The translations under genes were made by a program, and so were the position numbers. Under the pieces are notes generated by a model that worked only from the letters and a program-made list of their open reading frames with translations, was not told where the DNA came from and ran no database searches. A DNA stretch of 64,000 nt from a virus: IMG/VR virus record IMGVR_UViG_3300042731_007310, positions 1 to 64,000 of that record. One strand, written 5' to 3'. Of the stretch, positions 7,246 through 14,002 are shown in pieces; positions within the stretch are counted from its first letter, which is position 1; each line of letters begins with the position of its first letter.

Positions 7246-7285
7246 TTCACACACTTGCTTACGCAAGCAATTATGTGACGGAAAC
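7246..7285. repeat. Inverted repeat, GACGGAA hairpin family copy 3
   Basis: TTCACACACTTGCTTACGCA then AGCAATTATGTGACGGAA. The inner arms are TTGCTT/AAGCAA and the outer arms CACA/TGTG. It lies just upstream of the ribosome-binding site of the gene at 7307, where it would form in the transcript leader. Confidence 0.7.
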
Positions 7286-7306
7286 ACGAAAAGGGGATAA
7301 CCGACA

Positions 7307-7507
7307 ATGCAAACGATATTCATAGTCATAGGCGTAACCGGAATCATGGCGCTAAACGCCACGTGCTTCTTTTTAGGACTGTCTATCGGTCGAATGTTAG
7401 AAGCGCGTAGAGCACTCCGAAAAATCAAACGTCTACAGCGCGAACTAACCGAACTTCAAGACTTTCGGAATATCGCGTGTCAAACCTACACGAACGAACC
7501 TAACTAG
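7307..7507 (+). CDS. Small single-pass membrane protein
   Basis: A 66-aa protein. Residues 1-30 form one membrane segment with small-residue packing (GLSIGRMLEA). A basic helical, possibly coiled-coil, tail follows (RRALRKIKRLQRELTELQ). The layout is like the products at 12914 and 13173. It could be a membrane anchor, a holin-like or a superinfection-exclusion protein, but nothing in the sequence decides this. The leader carries GGGGATAACCGACA before the ATG, a variant of the local ribosome-binding cassette. Confidence 0.65.
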   Translation: MQTIFIVIGVTGIMALNATCFFLGLSIGRMLEARRALRKIKRLQRELTELQDFRNIACQTYTNEPN

Positions 7508-7516
7508 GGGTAGAAT

Positions 7517-7780
7517 ATGAAAACGAAGAAAAGAGAGTTGGATACGCATACGCATATCTGTTTTGAGATAGGCGAACACGGCCACCTATTCATAAACAGA
7601 AGGGGCTTCATGTACATGCAAGAATGCCACGTTAGAGAACGAAAATGTTCTCATGATTGCCCACACTTCAGCGAAGATAATCTTATATCAAGAAATGATG
7701 ACCCGTATCTAGAGCTTGTTTGTACAGGACGAAAGATACGGGGAACATGGCGCGACGAACGGCCAAAGGGAAAACTATAA
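7517..7780 (+). CDS. Hypothetical Cys/His-rich protein
   Basis: An 87-aa protein with many His and Cys residues (THTHICFE, GEHGHLF, CHVRERKCSHDCPHF) that could bind zinc. The cysteine spacing C-x6-C-x3-C-x-H is not one I can assign. AGGGGTAGAAT precedes the ATG, and it lies nine bases after the membrane protein gene. Function unknown. Confidence 0.6.
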   Translation: MKTKKRELDTHTHICFEIGEHGHLFINRRGFMYMQECHVRERKCSHDCPHFSEDNLISRNDDPYLELVCTGRKIRGTWRDERPKGKL

Positions 7781-7787
7781 TAACCTC

Positions 7788-7850
7788 GTTCACACACTTA
7801 CCTGTGTAAGCAACTGTATGACGGAAAACATTTTTACCGCTTTGCCCAAA
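7788..7850. repeat. GACGGAA hairpin copy 4 plus conserved 3' block
   Basis: TTCACACACTTACCTGTGTA then AGCAACTGTATGACGGAA, with an inner TTAC/GTAA stem. It is followed by AAAACATTTTTACCGCTTTG and CCCAAA, a block repeated almost unchanged at 8671-8697. It fills the gap between the genes at 7517 and 7893. Confidence 0.7.
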
Positions 7851-7892
7851 CTTCACGTTATATAAGTAGAAAACAAAAAGGAGTAATCGACA

Positions 7893-8204
7893 ATGGCAAG
7901 TAATCATGAACCGAAGAACAAGACGAGAAATGACGCTTGGATGCGTCTACTCTCATCCCGGACTGGAAGCTTCAAAGGTGCTACGCTTCCGTATCTTCAA
8001 GGACTGCGCGAATACGTTCATGCGTGGCTTCAGGATATCGAAGAAGAAATCGGAATCTTTGAACAACAACAGGTTGAACAAGAAGAAGATGAAGATTGCT
8101 ACTGTGATAGCGTTTGTCTCGACTGTGATGACCGTGATAATCCGAATAAGTGTTCATTGTGTAGCATAGTCAAGAAACCACCATCAGCACTTCGGACGAA
8201 GTAA
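7893..8204 (+). CDS. Hypothetical protein with recurring GAT-x-YL and Cys modules
   Basis: A 103-aa protein built from two local modules. Residues 10-50 (DAWMRLL...GATLPYLQGLREYVHAWL) recur in the products at 10479 and 12693. The Cys-rich tail (CDSVCLDCDDR then NKCSLCS) recurs in the product at 9391. GGAGTAATCGACA precedes the ATG. Its stop overlaps the next start (TAATG). Probably a small adaptor that binds zinc. Function unknown. Confidence 0.68.
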   Translation: MASNHEPKNKTRNDAWMRLLSSRTGSFKGATLPYLQGLREYVHAWLQDIEEEIGIFEQQQVEQEEDEDCYCDSVCLDCDDRDNPNKCSLCSIVKKPPSALRTK

Positions 8205-8431
8205 TGAGCACAAGAGTAAAGCCGCACTGGATAACCGAACATGAGCGAGCCCAAATAGTCGCTACTATGAATGAAGTTGATATGTTCGTGTCCAGTTCTG
8301 TAGTCGAGATGAACGGCAAGTGGTATTTCATGAGTGTCCGGTTTGACTCCATAAAGGGACCGTACGATACTCACGAAGAATGTAAACGAGATTGCCGTGA
8401 ATACTACTTGAAAATGAAGAGTGTGTCTTGA
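8204..8431 (+). CDS. Hypothetical protein with GKWYF-GPYDT module
   Basis: A 75-aa protein consisting of one copy of a compact module: a helix starting WITEHERA, strand NGKWYFMS, then KGPYDTHEECKRD and a helix. The same unit occurs twice in the product at 11315. It starts at the TAATG junction with the upstream gene. The module may be a small protein-binding fold; I cannot name it. Confidence 0.68.
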   Translation: MSTRVKPHWITEHERAQIVATMNEVDMFVSSSVVEMNGKWYFMSVRFDSIKGPYDTHEECKRDCREYYLKMKSVS

Positions 8432-8445
8432 AGGGGATAATGACG

Positions 8446-8655
8446 ATGATAACTATCAAAAAGTATATGAAGGGCAAGATATCAAAGGCCGTATACGAGA
8501 CTCAAAAACAGGTTCGGATACGCCATGCGAAACATGACGTAGTGTTTCGTGAGTGGTATCTTTCGACCGAAAGCAACGGTGATTTGACGCTTCACGTTCC
8601 ATATCGGATAGGGATCTGTGGTAGTAAGGTGTCTGAAGTCACCGTCAAGCTGTAA
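8446..8655 (+). CDS. Hypothetical protein with HVPYRI C-terminal module
   Basis: A 69-aa protein. The second half (FREWYLSTESNGDLTLHVPY and the following residues) recurs in the products at 9995 and 10479. ATG 8446 is chosen from AAGGGG nine bases upstream; an in-frame ATG at 8440 is too close to it. Function unknown. Confidence 0.65.
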   Translation: MITIKKYMKGKISKAVYETQKQVRIRHAKHDVVFREWYLSTESNGDLTLHVPYRIGICGSKVSEVTVKL

Positions 8656-8697
8656 GCAAGTGTGTGACTGAAAACGTTTTTACCGCTTTGCCCAAAA
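8654..8697. repeat. GACGGAA half copy 5 plus conserved 3' block
   Basis: AAGCAAGTGTGTGACTG followed by AAAACGTTTTTACCGCTTTG and CCCAAA, matching 7823-7850 with one visible base change. It lies in the intergenic gap before the gene at 8726. Confidence 0.7.
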
Positions 8698-8725
8698 GGA
8701 TGTCAAAACAGAAAGGACAATAACG

Positions 8726-8986
8726 ATGTGTGAAAAGAAAAAGATATACGTAAACTATTTTACTGAAGTGGAGTGCTGTGAAAGAGAGTACTTCGAACCA
8801 CTTCCGGACATCAGGTTGATGAAAGGTGATATCGTAGTTTCTCACAATGGTATCAAGATGGAAGTGTTATGGATAGAGTACGCTTCCGGTAGGACGATGA
8901 CTGCTCACCTTGGAATCCCGAAACACTTAGGTGTCAGTGAAAAAGAATTCGGCGAAATGGTGAGAGAGAAACGAAAAGGTAAATAG
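8726..8986 (+). CDS. Hypothetical protein
   Basis: An 86-aa protein. The centre (MKGDIVVSHNGIKMEVLWIE) suggests a small beta-barrel, and a basic C-terminal helix follows. AAAGGACAATAACG precedes the ATG. The TAG stop overlaps the GTG start of the acetyltransferase-like gene. I recognise no family. Confidence 0.65.
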   Translation: MCEKKKIYVNYFTEVECCEREYFEPLPDIRLMKGDIVVSHNGIKMEVLWIEYASGRTMTAHLGIPKHLGVSEKEFGEMVREKRKGK

Positions 8987-9384
8987 TGAAAAGACAATAC
9001 ACCGTTCCTTCTTTGGTTAGACGATACACTGTTCAGTCAACGATTGATGACTTCAACTGTTCTTCGTCGATAATCATTTCCGGAATGATCCGTAGTGTTG
9101 CGATAGCTGAAGCGTGTTGCACTGGTGATGTGTGGATAATCTCTCGTGTATTCGTAACGAAGAAGTATCGTGATAGTGGGTTTGGAAGAATCGTCACTAA
9201 AGAAGTTCTATATCTAATAAGAGAGAAGGGAGTGAAAGAAGTTTTCATAACACCTGGTGGATATCCCGAATATCCTGTTAAGGTGAGAATAAGGTTCTAT
9301 GAGAATCTTGGTTTTGTGAAGACAAAAAGTAGAACCAAGAAATACATTTATGGTAGCTATGTCAAAACATTTGAAAGGGAGTAA
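8986..9384 (+). CDS. GNAT-family N-acetyltransferase
   Basis: A 132-aa protein expected to transfer an acetyl group from acetyl-CoA to an amine. Motif A is visible at about residues 47-80 (WIISRVFVTKKYRDSGFGRI): the beta-4 strand and the R/Q-x-x-G-x-G/A pyrophosphate loop, here Y-R-D-S-G-F-G. The usual C-terminal pattern (FYENLGFVKTK) follows at about 106-116. GTG start at the overlap with the upstream TAG. The length is normal for a minimal GNAT. The substrate is unknown; phage GNATs can modify host proteins or antibiotics. Confidence 0.8.
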   Translation: MKRQYTVPSLVRRYTVQSTIDDFNCSSSIIISGMIRSVAIAEACCTGDVWIISRVFVTKKYRDSGFGRIVTKEVLYLIREKGVKEVFITPGGYPEYPVKVRIRFYENLGFVKTKSRTKKYIYGSYVKTFERE

Positions 9385-9390
9385 TCGACA

Positions 9391-9990
9391 ATGAATAAAG
9401 ACTTAGTAGAAGAATTTGAACGTTGGAAAGAAAGTATGTGTGTTGAACCTGGTTGTCCAAACTTAGCGGCTAGTGGTTATATATATTGTGAAGAACACCT
9501 TCACGGTTTACCACAGAAACCGCCCCTTTGGGTGTTGGAAAAGCTTGGTTTTGCTTCAACTGACAAGGAAGATGTAAAAAAATCAATATCCAATATGAAC
9601 AAGGTCACAACAAAGTTTATAACAAAAGCAACGGAAGCCGAAATGTTGGAAATCCGCGAAGAACTTCTGTCCACTATCGTTGGTGTTGAAACAGAGTTAG
9701 GACGGGTTCGCGGAGAGAATGAGAGAAAAGAAGATGAACGGATGAGCGATGAAGATATCGATTTAGCAATCGAGAATATGGAAGTCGCGTTATCTAATAT
9801 CGATCTAAACAAATTGGATAATATTGAATTGCCAGAAATTGAAGAAGGAGAAGGTTGTCGTACGGATAGATGTTCTTCTATTTGTAATACTTGTGACTAT
9901 CGCCATAGTCCGGTCAAATGTTCTGTATGTACCGTTCCCTTACTTCTTCCGTACAGAATCGACAATCGTGAAAGGACTAAAGGTAAATAA
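9391..9990 (+). CDS. Hypothetical zinc-finger protein with mosaic C-terminus
   Basis: A 199-aa protein. Near the N-terminus is C-x4-C...YC-x2-H (CVEPGC then YCEEH), the knuckle also seen at 740, 1363 and 3078. The centre (about 60-155) is a long charged helix, probably coiled coil. The C-terminus has the Cys module of the product at 7893 (CSSICNTCDYR then KCSVC). After that come residues LPYRIDNRE, matching the HVPYRIDNRE of the very next gene, as if a fragment of that module had been fused on. It uses the GGGAGTAATCGACA ribosome-binding cassette. Confidence 0.7.
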   Translation: MNKDLVEEFERWKESMCVEPGCPNLAASGYIYCEEHLHGLPQKPPLWVLEKLGFASTDKEDVKKSISNMNKVTTKFITKATEAEMLEIREELLSTIVGVETELGRVRGENERKEDERMSDEDIDLAIENMEVALSNIDLNKLDNIELPEIEEGEGCRTDRCSSICNTCDYRHSPVKCSVCTVPLLLPYRIDNRERTKGK

Positions 9991-9994
9991 AATC

Positions 9995-10186
9995 ATGCCA
10001 ATACAATACAATCAACAACTGATAGAACTAACAATAGCCGGAATCAAAGAATACGGTAGGAGTAAATATAAAGAACGTATCGTGTTCGGTGACTGGTATT
10101 TTACTACCATATGCAATGAAATAATACTTCATGTTCCATACAGAATCGATAATCGCGAAATCGGAGAATACACGGCTGAATTGTAA
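9995..10186 (+). CDS. Hypothetical protein with HVPYRI module
   Basis: A 63-aa protein that is almost only the module FGDWYFTT...ILHVPYRIDNRE, paralogous to the second half of the product at 8446 and the C-terminus of the product at 10479. ATG 9995 follows AAAGGACTAAAGG. Its stop overlaps the next ATG (TAATG). Function unknown. Confidence 0.65.
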   Translation: MPIQYNQQLIELTIAGIKEYGRSKYKERIVFGDWYFTTICNEIILHVPYRIDNREIGEYTAEL

Positions 10187-10482
10187 TGCCTATCCGTTGG
10201 AAGAAAATAGAGATTAGGGATTTCTTGGATCAACACTACCCTGGTGTTGATTTAGATCACAAACTTGTGAAAGATGTTTTATACTATTTTGATAATGAGA
10301 TATTGTCAGTATCGGTAGCAAAGAAGTCCTTCCGGATAGAAGAAGGGGAAAATATCACAGCGGAAAATTGTACTAGGGCTCTAGCTGCAATGTATGACGC
10401 TGGATTGATAAATGTAAAAGAGTACGTTGATACGGCTTACGAATGGAAAAAGGTTTTGAAACAAAAGGAGAAAGATAAATGA
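10186..10482 (+). CDS. Hypothetical helical protein
   Basis: A 98-aa protein starting at a TAATG overlap and ending in an ATGA overlap with the next gene. It is predicted mostly helical (IRDFLDQHYPG, ENCTRALAAMYDAGLINVKE), somewhat like a small winged-helix or helical bundle, but no DNA-binding motif is certain. No family recognised. Confidence 0.62.
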   Translation: MPIRWKKIEIRDFLDQHYPGVDLDHKLVKDVLYYFDNEILSVSVAKKSFRIEEGENITAENCTRALAAMYDAGLINVKEYVDTAYEWKKVLKQKEKDK

Positions 10483-11114
10483 ATAAAATAAAATTAGTAT
10501 CATTTCTAAATGAAGAAGAAAAGGCTGAAGCTAACAAAAGGAAGGTACATGCTATAAAGATGTATCGCGATCGTACGGGTGCCGATTTAATAACGGCAAA
10601 GGAAGAAGTGGAAAGGTATCTTTTCAATCCAAAATTGTATTTCAAACAATGCCGCGATTCTCAAGAAGGATCTGTATTCAATCAAAGTAAGTATGACGCA
10701 TATAGTCGTATATCGAAAGCGCGCGATATGAGCTTTTCAGGGGCGACAGAAGAGTATTTGGTAGCGTTAGCCAAACATCTGAAAAGTTGGCATACTGCTA
10801 CCATTTTGGAGCTTAGACGACTTCGGAAAGAGAAGGTAGTTGTCAACGGTGACGAAACATTGTCTAGTGGTCCGAATTTGCTTCAACACGCGCTGAACCA
10901 AAAGCGTCGATACACACATAGGGATCTTCAAAATCTAGCACGATGTGTAGAGAAATACATTCGTGAAAGATATTCGCATTCAGTGATCAAATTATTGAAT
11001 TTGGGTAAGTGGGAATGTGTGATGAGAGAAAGTGAAATCGTTTTTGTGTTACCATACAAGGTGAAAAATCCTGATGGTAGTAACGAAACATTAGAATACA
11101 AAATAACTCTCTAA
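10479..11114 (+). CDS. Multi-module hypothetical protein (L7/L12-like motif, GAT-x-YL, HVPYRI-like)
   Basis: A 211-aa protein made of three parts. About residues 20-45 (AIKMYRDRTGADLITAKEEV) resemble the K-x-x-R-x-x-T-G-x-x-L-x-x-A-K helix pair of ribosomal protein L7/L12 C-terminal domains. About 65-105 (DAYSRISKARDMSFSGATEE then YL) is the module of 7893 and 12693. The last 45 residues (KWECVMRESEIVFVLPYKV) are the HVPYRI module. It looks like a fusion of parts that also exist alone nearby. Function unknown. Confidence 0.68.
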   Translation: MNKIKLVSFLNEEEKAEANKRKVHAIKMYRDRTGADLITAKEEVERYLFNPKLYFKQCRDSQEGSVFNQSKYDAYSRISKARDMSFSGATEEYLVALAKHLKSWHTATILELRRLRKEKVVVNGDETLSSGPNLLQHALNQKRRYTHRDLQNLARCVEKYIRERYSHSVIKLLNLGKWECVMRESEIVFVLPYKVKNPDGSNETLEYKITL

Positions 11115-11171
11115 TCATCGTATTTCATCTTTTCTGTTATATATAGTAGTAACCCAAAAGGAGAAATAGAA

Positions 11172-11249
11172 ATGGTAGTAGTATGTTCAATCGTAACAAT
11201 CTTGTTAGGTGTATTGTCAACCTTTGTGGTATTGCGACTAACAAGGTAA
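11172..11249 (+). CDS. 25-aa membrane micropeptide
   Basis: A tiny frame with a strong ribosome-binding site (AAAAGGAGAAATAGAA then ATG). It encodes MVVVCSIVTILLGVLSTFVV plus LRLTR: one complete membrane helix with a positive end. It stands alone between two larger genes. The clean start and hydrophobic pattern support it being translated. The role is unknown. Confidence 0.55.
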   Translation: MVVVCSIVTILLGVLSTFVVLRLTR

Positions 11250-11261
11250 TAATCGTTGATC

Positions 11262-11300
11262 GAAAAAACGTTTTCGCCCCTTTATAATGAAGGGGCAGAA
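11262..11300 (+). promoter_or_regulatory. Palindrome and -10-like box before gene 11315
   Basis: An AAAACGTTTT palindrome (11265-11274) is followed by a GCCCCTT/AAGGGGC hairpin whose loop is TATAATG. TATAAT at 11283-11288 is a perfect -10 box, but no good -35 sits 16-18 bases upstream. It may be an activated or phage-sigma promoter, or a leader hairpin. Confidence 0.4.
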
Positions 11301-11314
11301 AGTGAGACTATATA

Positions 11315-11728
11315 ATGAGTAATGAACCACGTTGGTTGTCAAAAGAAGAATTCGAAAATGAAACCAATACTAACGATCTCGAAAATGAATGTCTTGTGGA
11401 TATTATCGCTGGTGTATTTTGCCTGAATGAAAAATGGTTTTTCGTAGGAAGGGATTTTGAAGGCGTAAACGGACCATACGATAGTTATCTATCAGCTACC
11501 AAAAGTTGTTTGGATTATCTCGAAAATGATCCACACTGGATAACTGATGAAGAGATGGCGGATCTTATTATTGAGCACGAAAGCTTTTTGAGTTTATCCA
11601 CTAATTCAACAACTACAATTGGTGGTAAATGGTATTTCTATGATGAAACCGGTTCAGAATTATTTGGTCCTTACAAAACCAGGGAAGAAGCACAAGAAGC
11701 ACAGAAAAAATATTCAGATACATTATGA
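11315..11728 (+). CDS. Hypothetical protein with two GKWYF-GPYDT modules
   Basis: A 137-aa protein with an internal duplication. Residues about 1-65 (WLSKEEF...NEKWFFVG...NGPYDSYLSA) and about 70-135 (WITDEEM...GGKWYFYD...FGPYKTREEA) are two copies of the unit that forms the whole product at 8204. No catalytic residues are visible. It ends in an ATGA overlap with the next gene. The unit could be a protein-protein interaction fold. Confidence 0.7.
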   Translation: MSNEPRWLSKEEFENETNTNDLENECLVDIIAGVFCLNEKWFFVGRDFEGVNGPYDSYLSATKSCLDYLENDPHWITDEEMADLIIEHESFLSLSTNSTTTIGGKWYFYDETGSELFGPYKTREEAQEAQKKYSDTL

Positions 11729-12045
11729 ATAATGGAGATTCATACAAAAGAAGGATGATATCAGAAAACGATTTTCAGTGCGGTTGTCATTGGATCAAGG
11801 ATCCTGTTTTTGGTGATGTATTGATTGAATGTCCAATACATCACCAAGCTACCGTTGCATCAGTAAGGAAACACGATAGTGAAGATGATTATACACTAAC
11901 TTGTCTAACTTATACTGGTAAAGAACAAATAGAAGGTGGAAGGGGAAAAGAAGATGTCAAGAAGAGAGAGAGTATATTACGTAGGTATCGGTGGATCGCC
12001 TATGGATACTTGGAAAGAGTATTATTGTTATTTCGACGCCGTTGA
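11725..12045 (+). CDS. Hypothetical Cys/His protein
   Basis: A 106-aa protein. The N-terminal part has CGCHW...IECPIHH, a likely zinc site. The last 30 residues are basic and overlap the next gene (ATG 11954) by 92 bases, which is unusually long here, so the C-terminus may be a by-product of the overlap. It starts at an ATGA junction. Function unknown. Confidence 0.55.
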   Translation: MNNGDSYKRRMISENDFQCGCHWIKDPVFGDVLIECPIHHQATVASVRKHDSEDDYTLTCLTYTGKEQIEGGRGKEDVKKRESILRRYRWIAYGYLERVLLLFRRR

Positions 12046-12205
12046 TGCGTGTTGGGAATTGGCGGAAGAAATGGCTGAAGAAAAAGGAATCCATCTAGAA
12101 AACTTATCACAATGGGGTTGTGACGATCCTTGTGTTGGTGCTGGTGTTTGTCCGGTTGGTGACAATGGCGGTTACTGGCCGAATGTTTTTATAAAATTCA
12201 AATGA
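11954..12205 (+). CDS. Hypothetical protein
   Basis: An 83-aa protein with many aromatic residues and several Cys (WGCDDPCVGAGVCPVGDNGG). AAGGGG lies eight bases before ATG 11954. It ends in an ATGA overlap. I recognise no family; the Cys spacing does not form a standard finger. Confidence 0.62.
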   Translation: MSRRERVYYVGIGGSPMDTWKEYYCYFDAVDACWELAEEMAEEKGIHLENLSQWGCDDPCVGAGVCPVGDNGGYWPNVFIKFK

Positions 12206-12396
12206 CGAAGTACAAGCTAGGTTTCAAGGAAAGCGTTGTTCGTCCATACCTGATGTATCGTGGTTGTGGACGAAAACGACTTCGGTACAATCACGAAGGT
12301 CAGGCTAGACGTGAAGCCTTCAAGCGCGGAATGAAAGCTTACAAGTGCGAATATTGCGGAAAGTGGCATCTTGCTAGTAAAAAGAATAAAAAGTAA
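12202..12396 (+). CDS. Small zinc-knuckle protein
   Basis: A 64-aa basic protein ending in YKCEYCGKWHLAS, a C-x2-C-G-x-W-H knuckle that is common in small phage proteins of unknown role. The preceding helix (GQARREAFKRGMKA) is positively charged. ATGA start overlap. Possibly nucleic-acid binding. Confidence 0.65.
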   Translation: MTKYKLGFKESVVRPYLMYRGCGRKRLRYNHEGQARREAFKRGMKAYKCEYCGKWHLASKKNKK

Positions 12397-12486
12397 ATGG
12401 AGTTTATTATAGTAGTATTCATTTTTTTGATCTTCGGTGTTCCACTATTCTTAGACATTGAAGACGGGAGTGATCAAGATGAGTAA
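12397..12486 (+). CDS. 29-aa membrane micropeptide
   Basis: ATG directly follows the TAA of the previous gene. It encodes a hydrophobic helix (MEFIIVVFIFLIFGVPLFLD) with an acidic tail (IEDGSDQDE). It overlaps the next gene (ATG 12479) by eight bases. The upstream context AAAAAGTAA is a weak ribosome site, so translation would rely on coupling. Role unknown. Confidence 0.5.
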   Translation: MEFIIVVFIFLIFGVPLFLDIEDGSDQDE

Positions 12487-12700
12487 AAAGTTTCCTATGT
12501 GGATTCATAGGGTGAAAAATTGCAAAGAATGTCCTTTTTACAGAGAAGAAGAATACATGAGGTCATTGTGTTTTGTGTGTATTCATCCGGATGAAGAAGC
12601 AAGGCCAAAACTAAAATTAGCAACATTTGCACAATCCCGTGACAGGGATAAGGAATGTCCTTTGAATGACGGACCTATTACGATTGACAAAGATGAATAA
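12479..12700 (+). CDS. Small Cys-rich protein
   Basis: A 73-aa protein with CKECPF...CFVCIHP...ECPL, six cysteines in paired spacing, so zinc or an iron-sulfur cluster is possible. ATG 12479 has GGGAG upstream. It overlaps the next gene start (ATGAATAA). No family recognised. Confidence 0.6.
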   Translation: MSKKFPMWIHRVKNCKECPFYREEEYMRSLCFVCIHPDEEARPKLKLATFAQSRDRDKECPLNDGPITIDKDE

Positions 12701-12911
12701 TTATACAAGAAGAGACGCGCGTATTCGTGTGATGCGTGCAAAAATGGGTTGTACAAAGAATGCTACTACAGAATACCTATTAGAGCTAAGAAAACAATTG
12801 CTTAGGTTTGTATATAGTATCGACAGAAATATTTTTTGTCGATCGTCATACATTGAAGTGGATGACGACGATATAGTGACCGAAGTGTATACAATCAAAA
12901 AGGAGAAATGA
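12693..12911 (+). CDS. Hypothetical protein with GAT-x-YL module
   Basis: A 72-aa protein. Residues 6-45 (RDARIRVMRAKMGCTKNATT then EYLLELRKQLL) match the module in the products at 7893 and 10479. The acidic second half is not shared. ATG 12693 overlaps the upstream stop. Function unknown. Confidence 0.6.
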   Translation: MNNYTRRDARIRVMRAKMGCTKNATTEYLLELRKQLLRFVYSIDRNIFCRSSYIEVDDDDIVTEVYTIKKEK

Positions 12912-12913
12912 AA

Positions 12914-13126
12914 ATGAAATGGTTATTACTTGGAACGGTGTTTACGTGTGGTTATCTTATCGGTGTAGAAGTCGGAAAGAAAATCTATGAACAACACATG
13001 CTTGAGAGATCAAAGGAGCTTTTGAATAATCTTCGTGTGGTTCCTATGGGAATGCCAAAGGACGGACCTTCACCTTTTGAAGAGATTTTGGGAAAGATCG
13101 CGAAGAAGGAAGAAGCTCCAAGTTAG
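12914..13126 (+). CDS. Small single-pass membrane protein
   Basis: A 70-aa protein. Residues 1-20 are a membrane helix with a G-x-x-x-G pattern (GYLIGVEVGKK), followed by a charged helical tail. The start at 12914 suits AAAGGAG eight bases upstream better than the ATG at 12908. It shares layout with 7307 and 13173. The role is unknown; a holin or spanin cannot be shown. Confidence 0.62.
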   Translation: MKWLLLGTVFTCGYLIGVEVGKKIYEQHMLERSKELLNNLRVVPMGMPKDGPSPFEEILGKIAKKEEAPS

Positions 13127-13172
13127 AGACTAACGTACTTCGAAAAACGTTTTATCAAGAAAGGCCTTAGTG

Positions 13173-13337
13173 ATGTTTGAAGTATTTTGTTTATTTATTG
13201 GTTTGGTTTTAGGGTATGGTATTGGTAAGTTCATTGAAGCCCGTAAAAACGCAATGGAAAAAAGACAGCTAATGCTTGAACTTGGTAATACGATTGATAA
13301 TGCGAAAGATAGGGCACGTAAGCGCTGGAATATGTGA
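13173..13337 (+). CDS. 54-aa single-pass membrane protein
   Basis: It encodes MFEVFCLFIGLVLGYGIGKF then EARKNAMEKRQLMLELGN...: one membrane helix with glycine packing and a basic coiled tail, very like the products at 7307 and 12914. AAAGG precedes the ATG by nine bases. A terminator stem begins inside its last codons. Probably real despite its size. Confidence 0.6.
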   Translation: MFEVFCLFIGLVLGYGIGKFIEARKNAMEKRQLMLELGNTIDNAKDRARKRWNM

Positions 13338-13380
13338 GTGTGTGAACTGTACATTCACTCACATAAATTTCTTTTTATTC
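13332..13380 (+). terminator. Terminator-like hairpin
   Basis: A perfect 9-bp stem ATGTGAGTG (13332-13340)/CACTCACAT (13356-13364) with a 15-base loop, followed by AAATTTCTTTTTATTC. It overlaps the stop codon of the upstream gene. Confidence 0.7.
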
Positions 13381-13443
13381 ATTCTATCCATATATCTTTG
13401 GTAATTAATAAATATGCATCAAACAAACAAAGGAGCAGATAAA

Positions 13444-13734
13444 ATGATATTGGTAGAATGTTGTGATTATGATGGTTGTGTAGCGCTAGAATGTTTCAGA
13501 ACGCTTATGGATGCGGAAATCGCTATCGAAGAAGTAGTAAGGTATATTCCGGATCATCCAGATTGTGTTTCATATAAGTGTGTTGAATTTTCAAAAGAAG
13601 GAAATCCTGTAGCTGAACACATTTATTGCAAGGATCTAGTAAACGGTGATTGGAAATGGGGTTCAAGGCCGTTGGTGAATGATGTGTATACCAAAAAATG
13701 GAAGAAGATCAGAAAGGAGTCTAAAGCCGCATGA
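13444..13734 (+). CDS. Hypothetical protein
   Basis: A 96-aa protein that starts MILVECCDYDGCVALECFRT. The centre (LMDAEIAIEEVVRYIPDHPD) is helical, and Trp-rich strands follow. AAAGGAG precedes ATG 13444. It ends in an ATGA overlap. No family recognised. Confidence 0.65.
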   Translation: MILVECCDYDGCVALECFRTLMDAEIAIEEVVRYIPDHPDCVSYKCVEFSKEGNPVAEHIYCKDLVNGDWKWGSRPLVNDVYTKKWKKIRKESKAA

Positions 13735-13997
13735 AGTTAGAGAAGATTTCGTTTTCAATTAAATTTTATGATGCTTGGGTAGGTGCCTACTTAGACACAA
13801 AGAAGAAGCGATTATATTTGTGTCTTTTACCATTTTGCCTTCTCACGTTCCAATTCGTTGGTAGGTCTTGTATGGCCTTCCAAATCATTCGTTTATGGCG
13901 TGCTATTCGGTACCTATGTGGTAAACACTACTGGGTTCATCAACCTGGTAGAAGGAACCATCAATGGTGCGGACACTGTCTAAAACCAAAGGGGTAA
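13731..13997 (+). CDS. Hypothetical protein with hydrophobic centre and Cys/His tail
   Basis: An 88-aa basic protein. About residues 28-47 (RLYLCLLPFCLLTFQFVGRS) are hydrophobic and could insert in a membrane. The tail (HQWCGHCLKPKG) has a Cys/His knuckle. ATGA start overlap. Function unknown. Confidence 0.58.
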   Translation: MKLEKISFSIKFYDAWVGAYLDTKKKRLYLCLLPFCLLTFQFVGRSCMAFQIIRLWRAIRYLCGKHYWVHQPGRRNHQWCGHCLKPKG

Positions 13998-14002
13998 GAA
14001 AG

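Larger units (their letters stand above)
5988..7306. other. Gene-free 1.3-kb region with large inverted repeats
   Basis: No open frame here looks like a gene: short ones have poor starts and run across the repeats. The region holds several copies of a hairpin family ending in GTGTGTGACGGAA, an IR GTATAGA/TCTATAC (6134-6158) and an AAAACGTTTTT palindrome (6388). It also has a short GC-rich patch near 6708-6735, an A-rich tract near 7013-7030 and a promoter at 7065. An origin, packaging or regulatory region are all possible. Confidence 0.65.

Noticed and set aside
7082-7300. Open frame of 72 residues after the 7065 promoter
   Set aside because: Its start lies within the promoter and its end crosses a hairpin repeat; no ribosome site.
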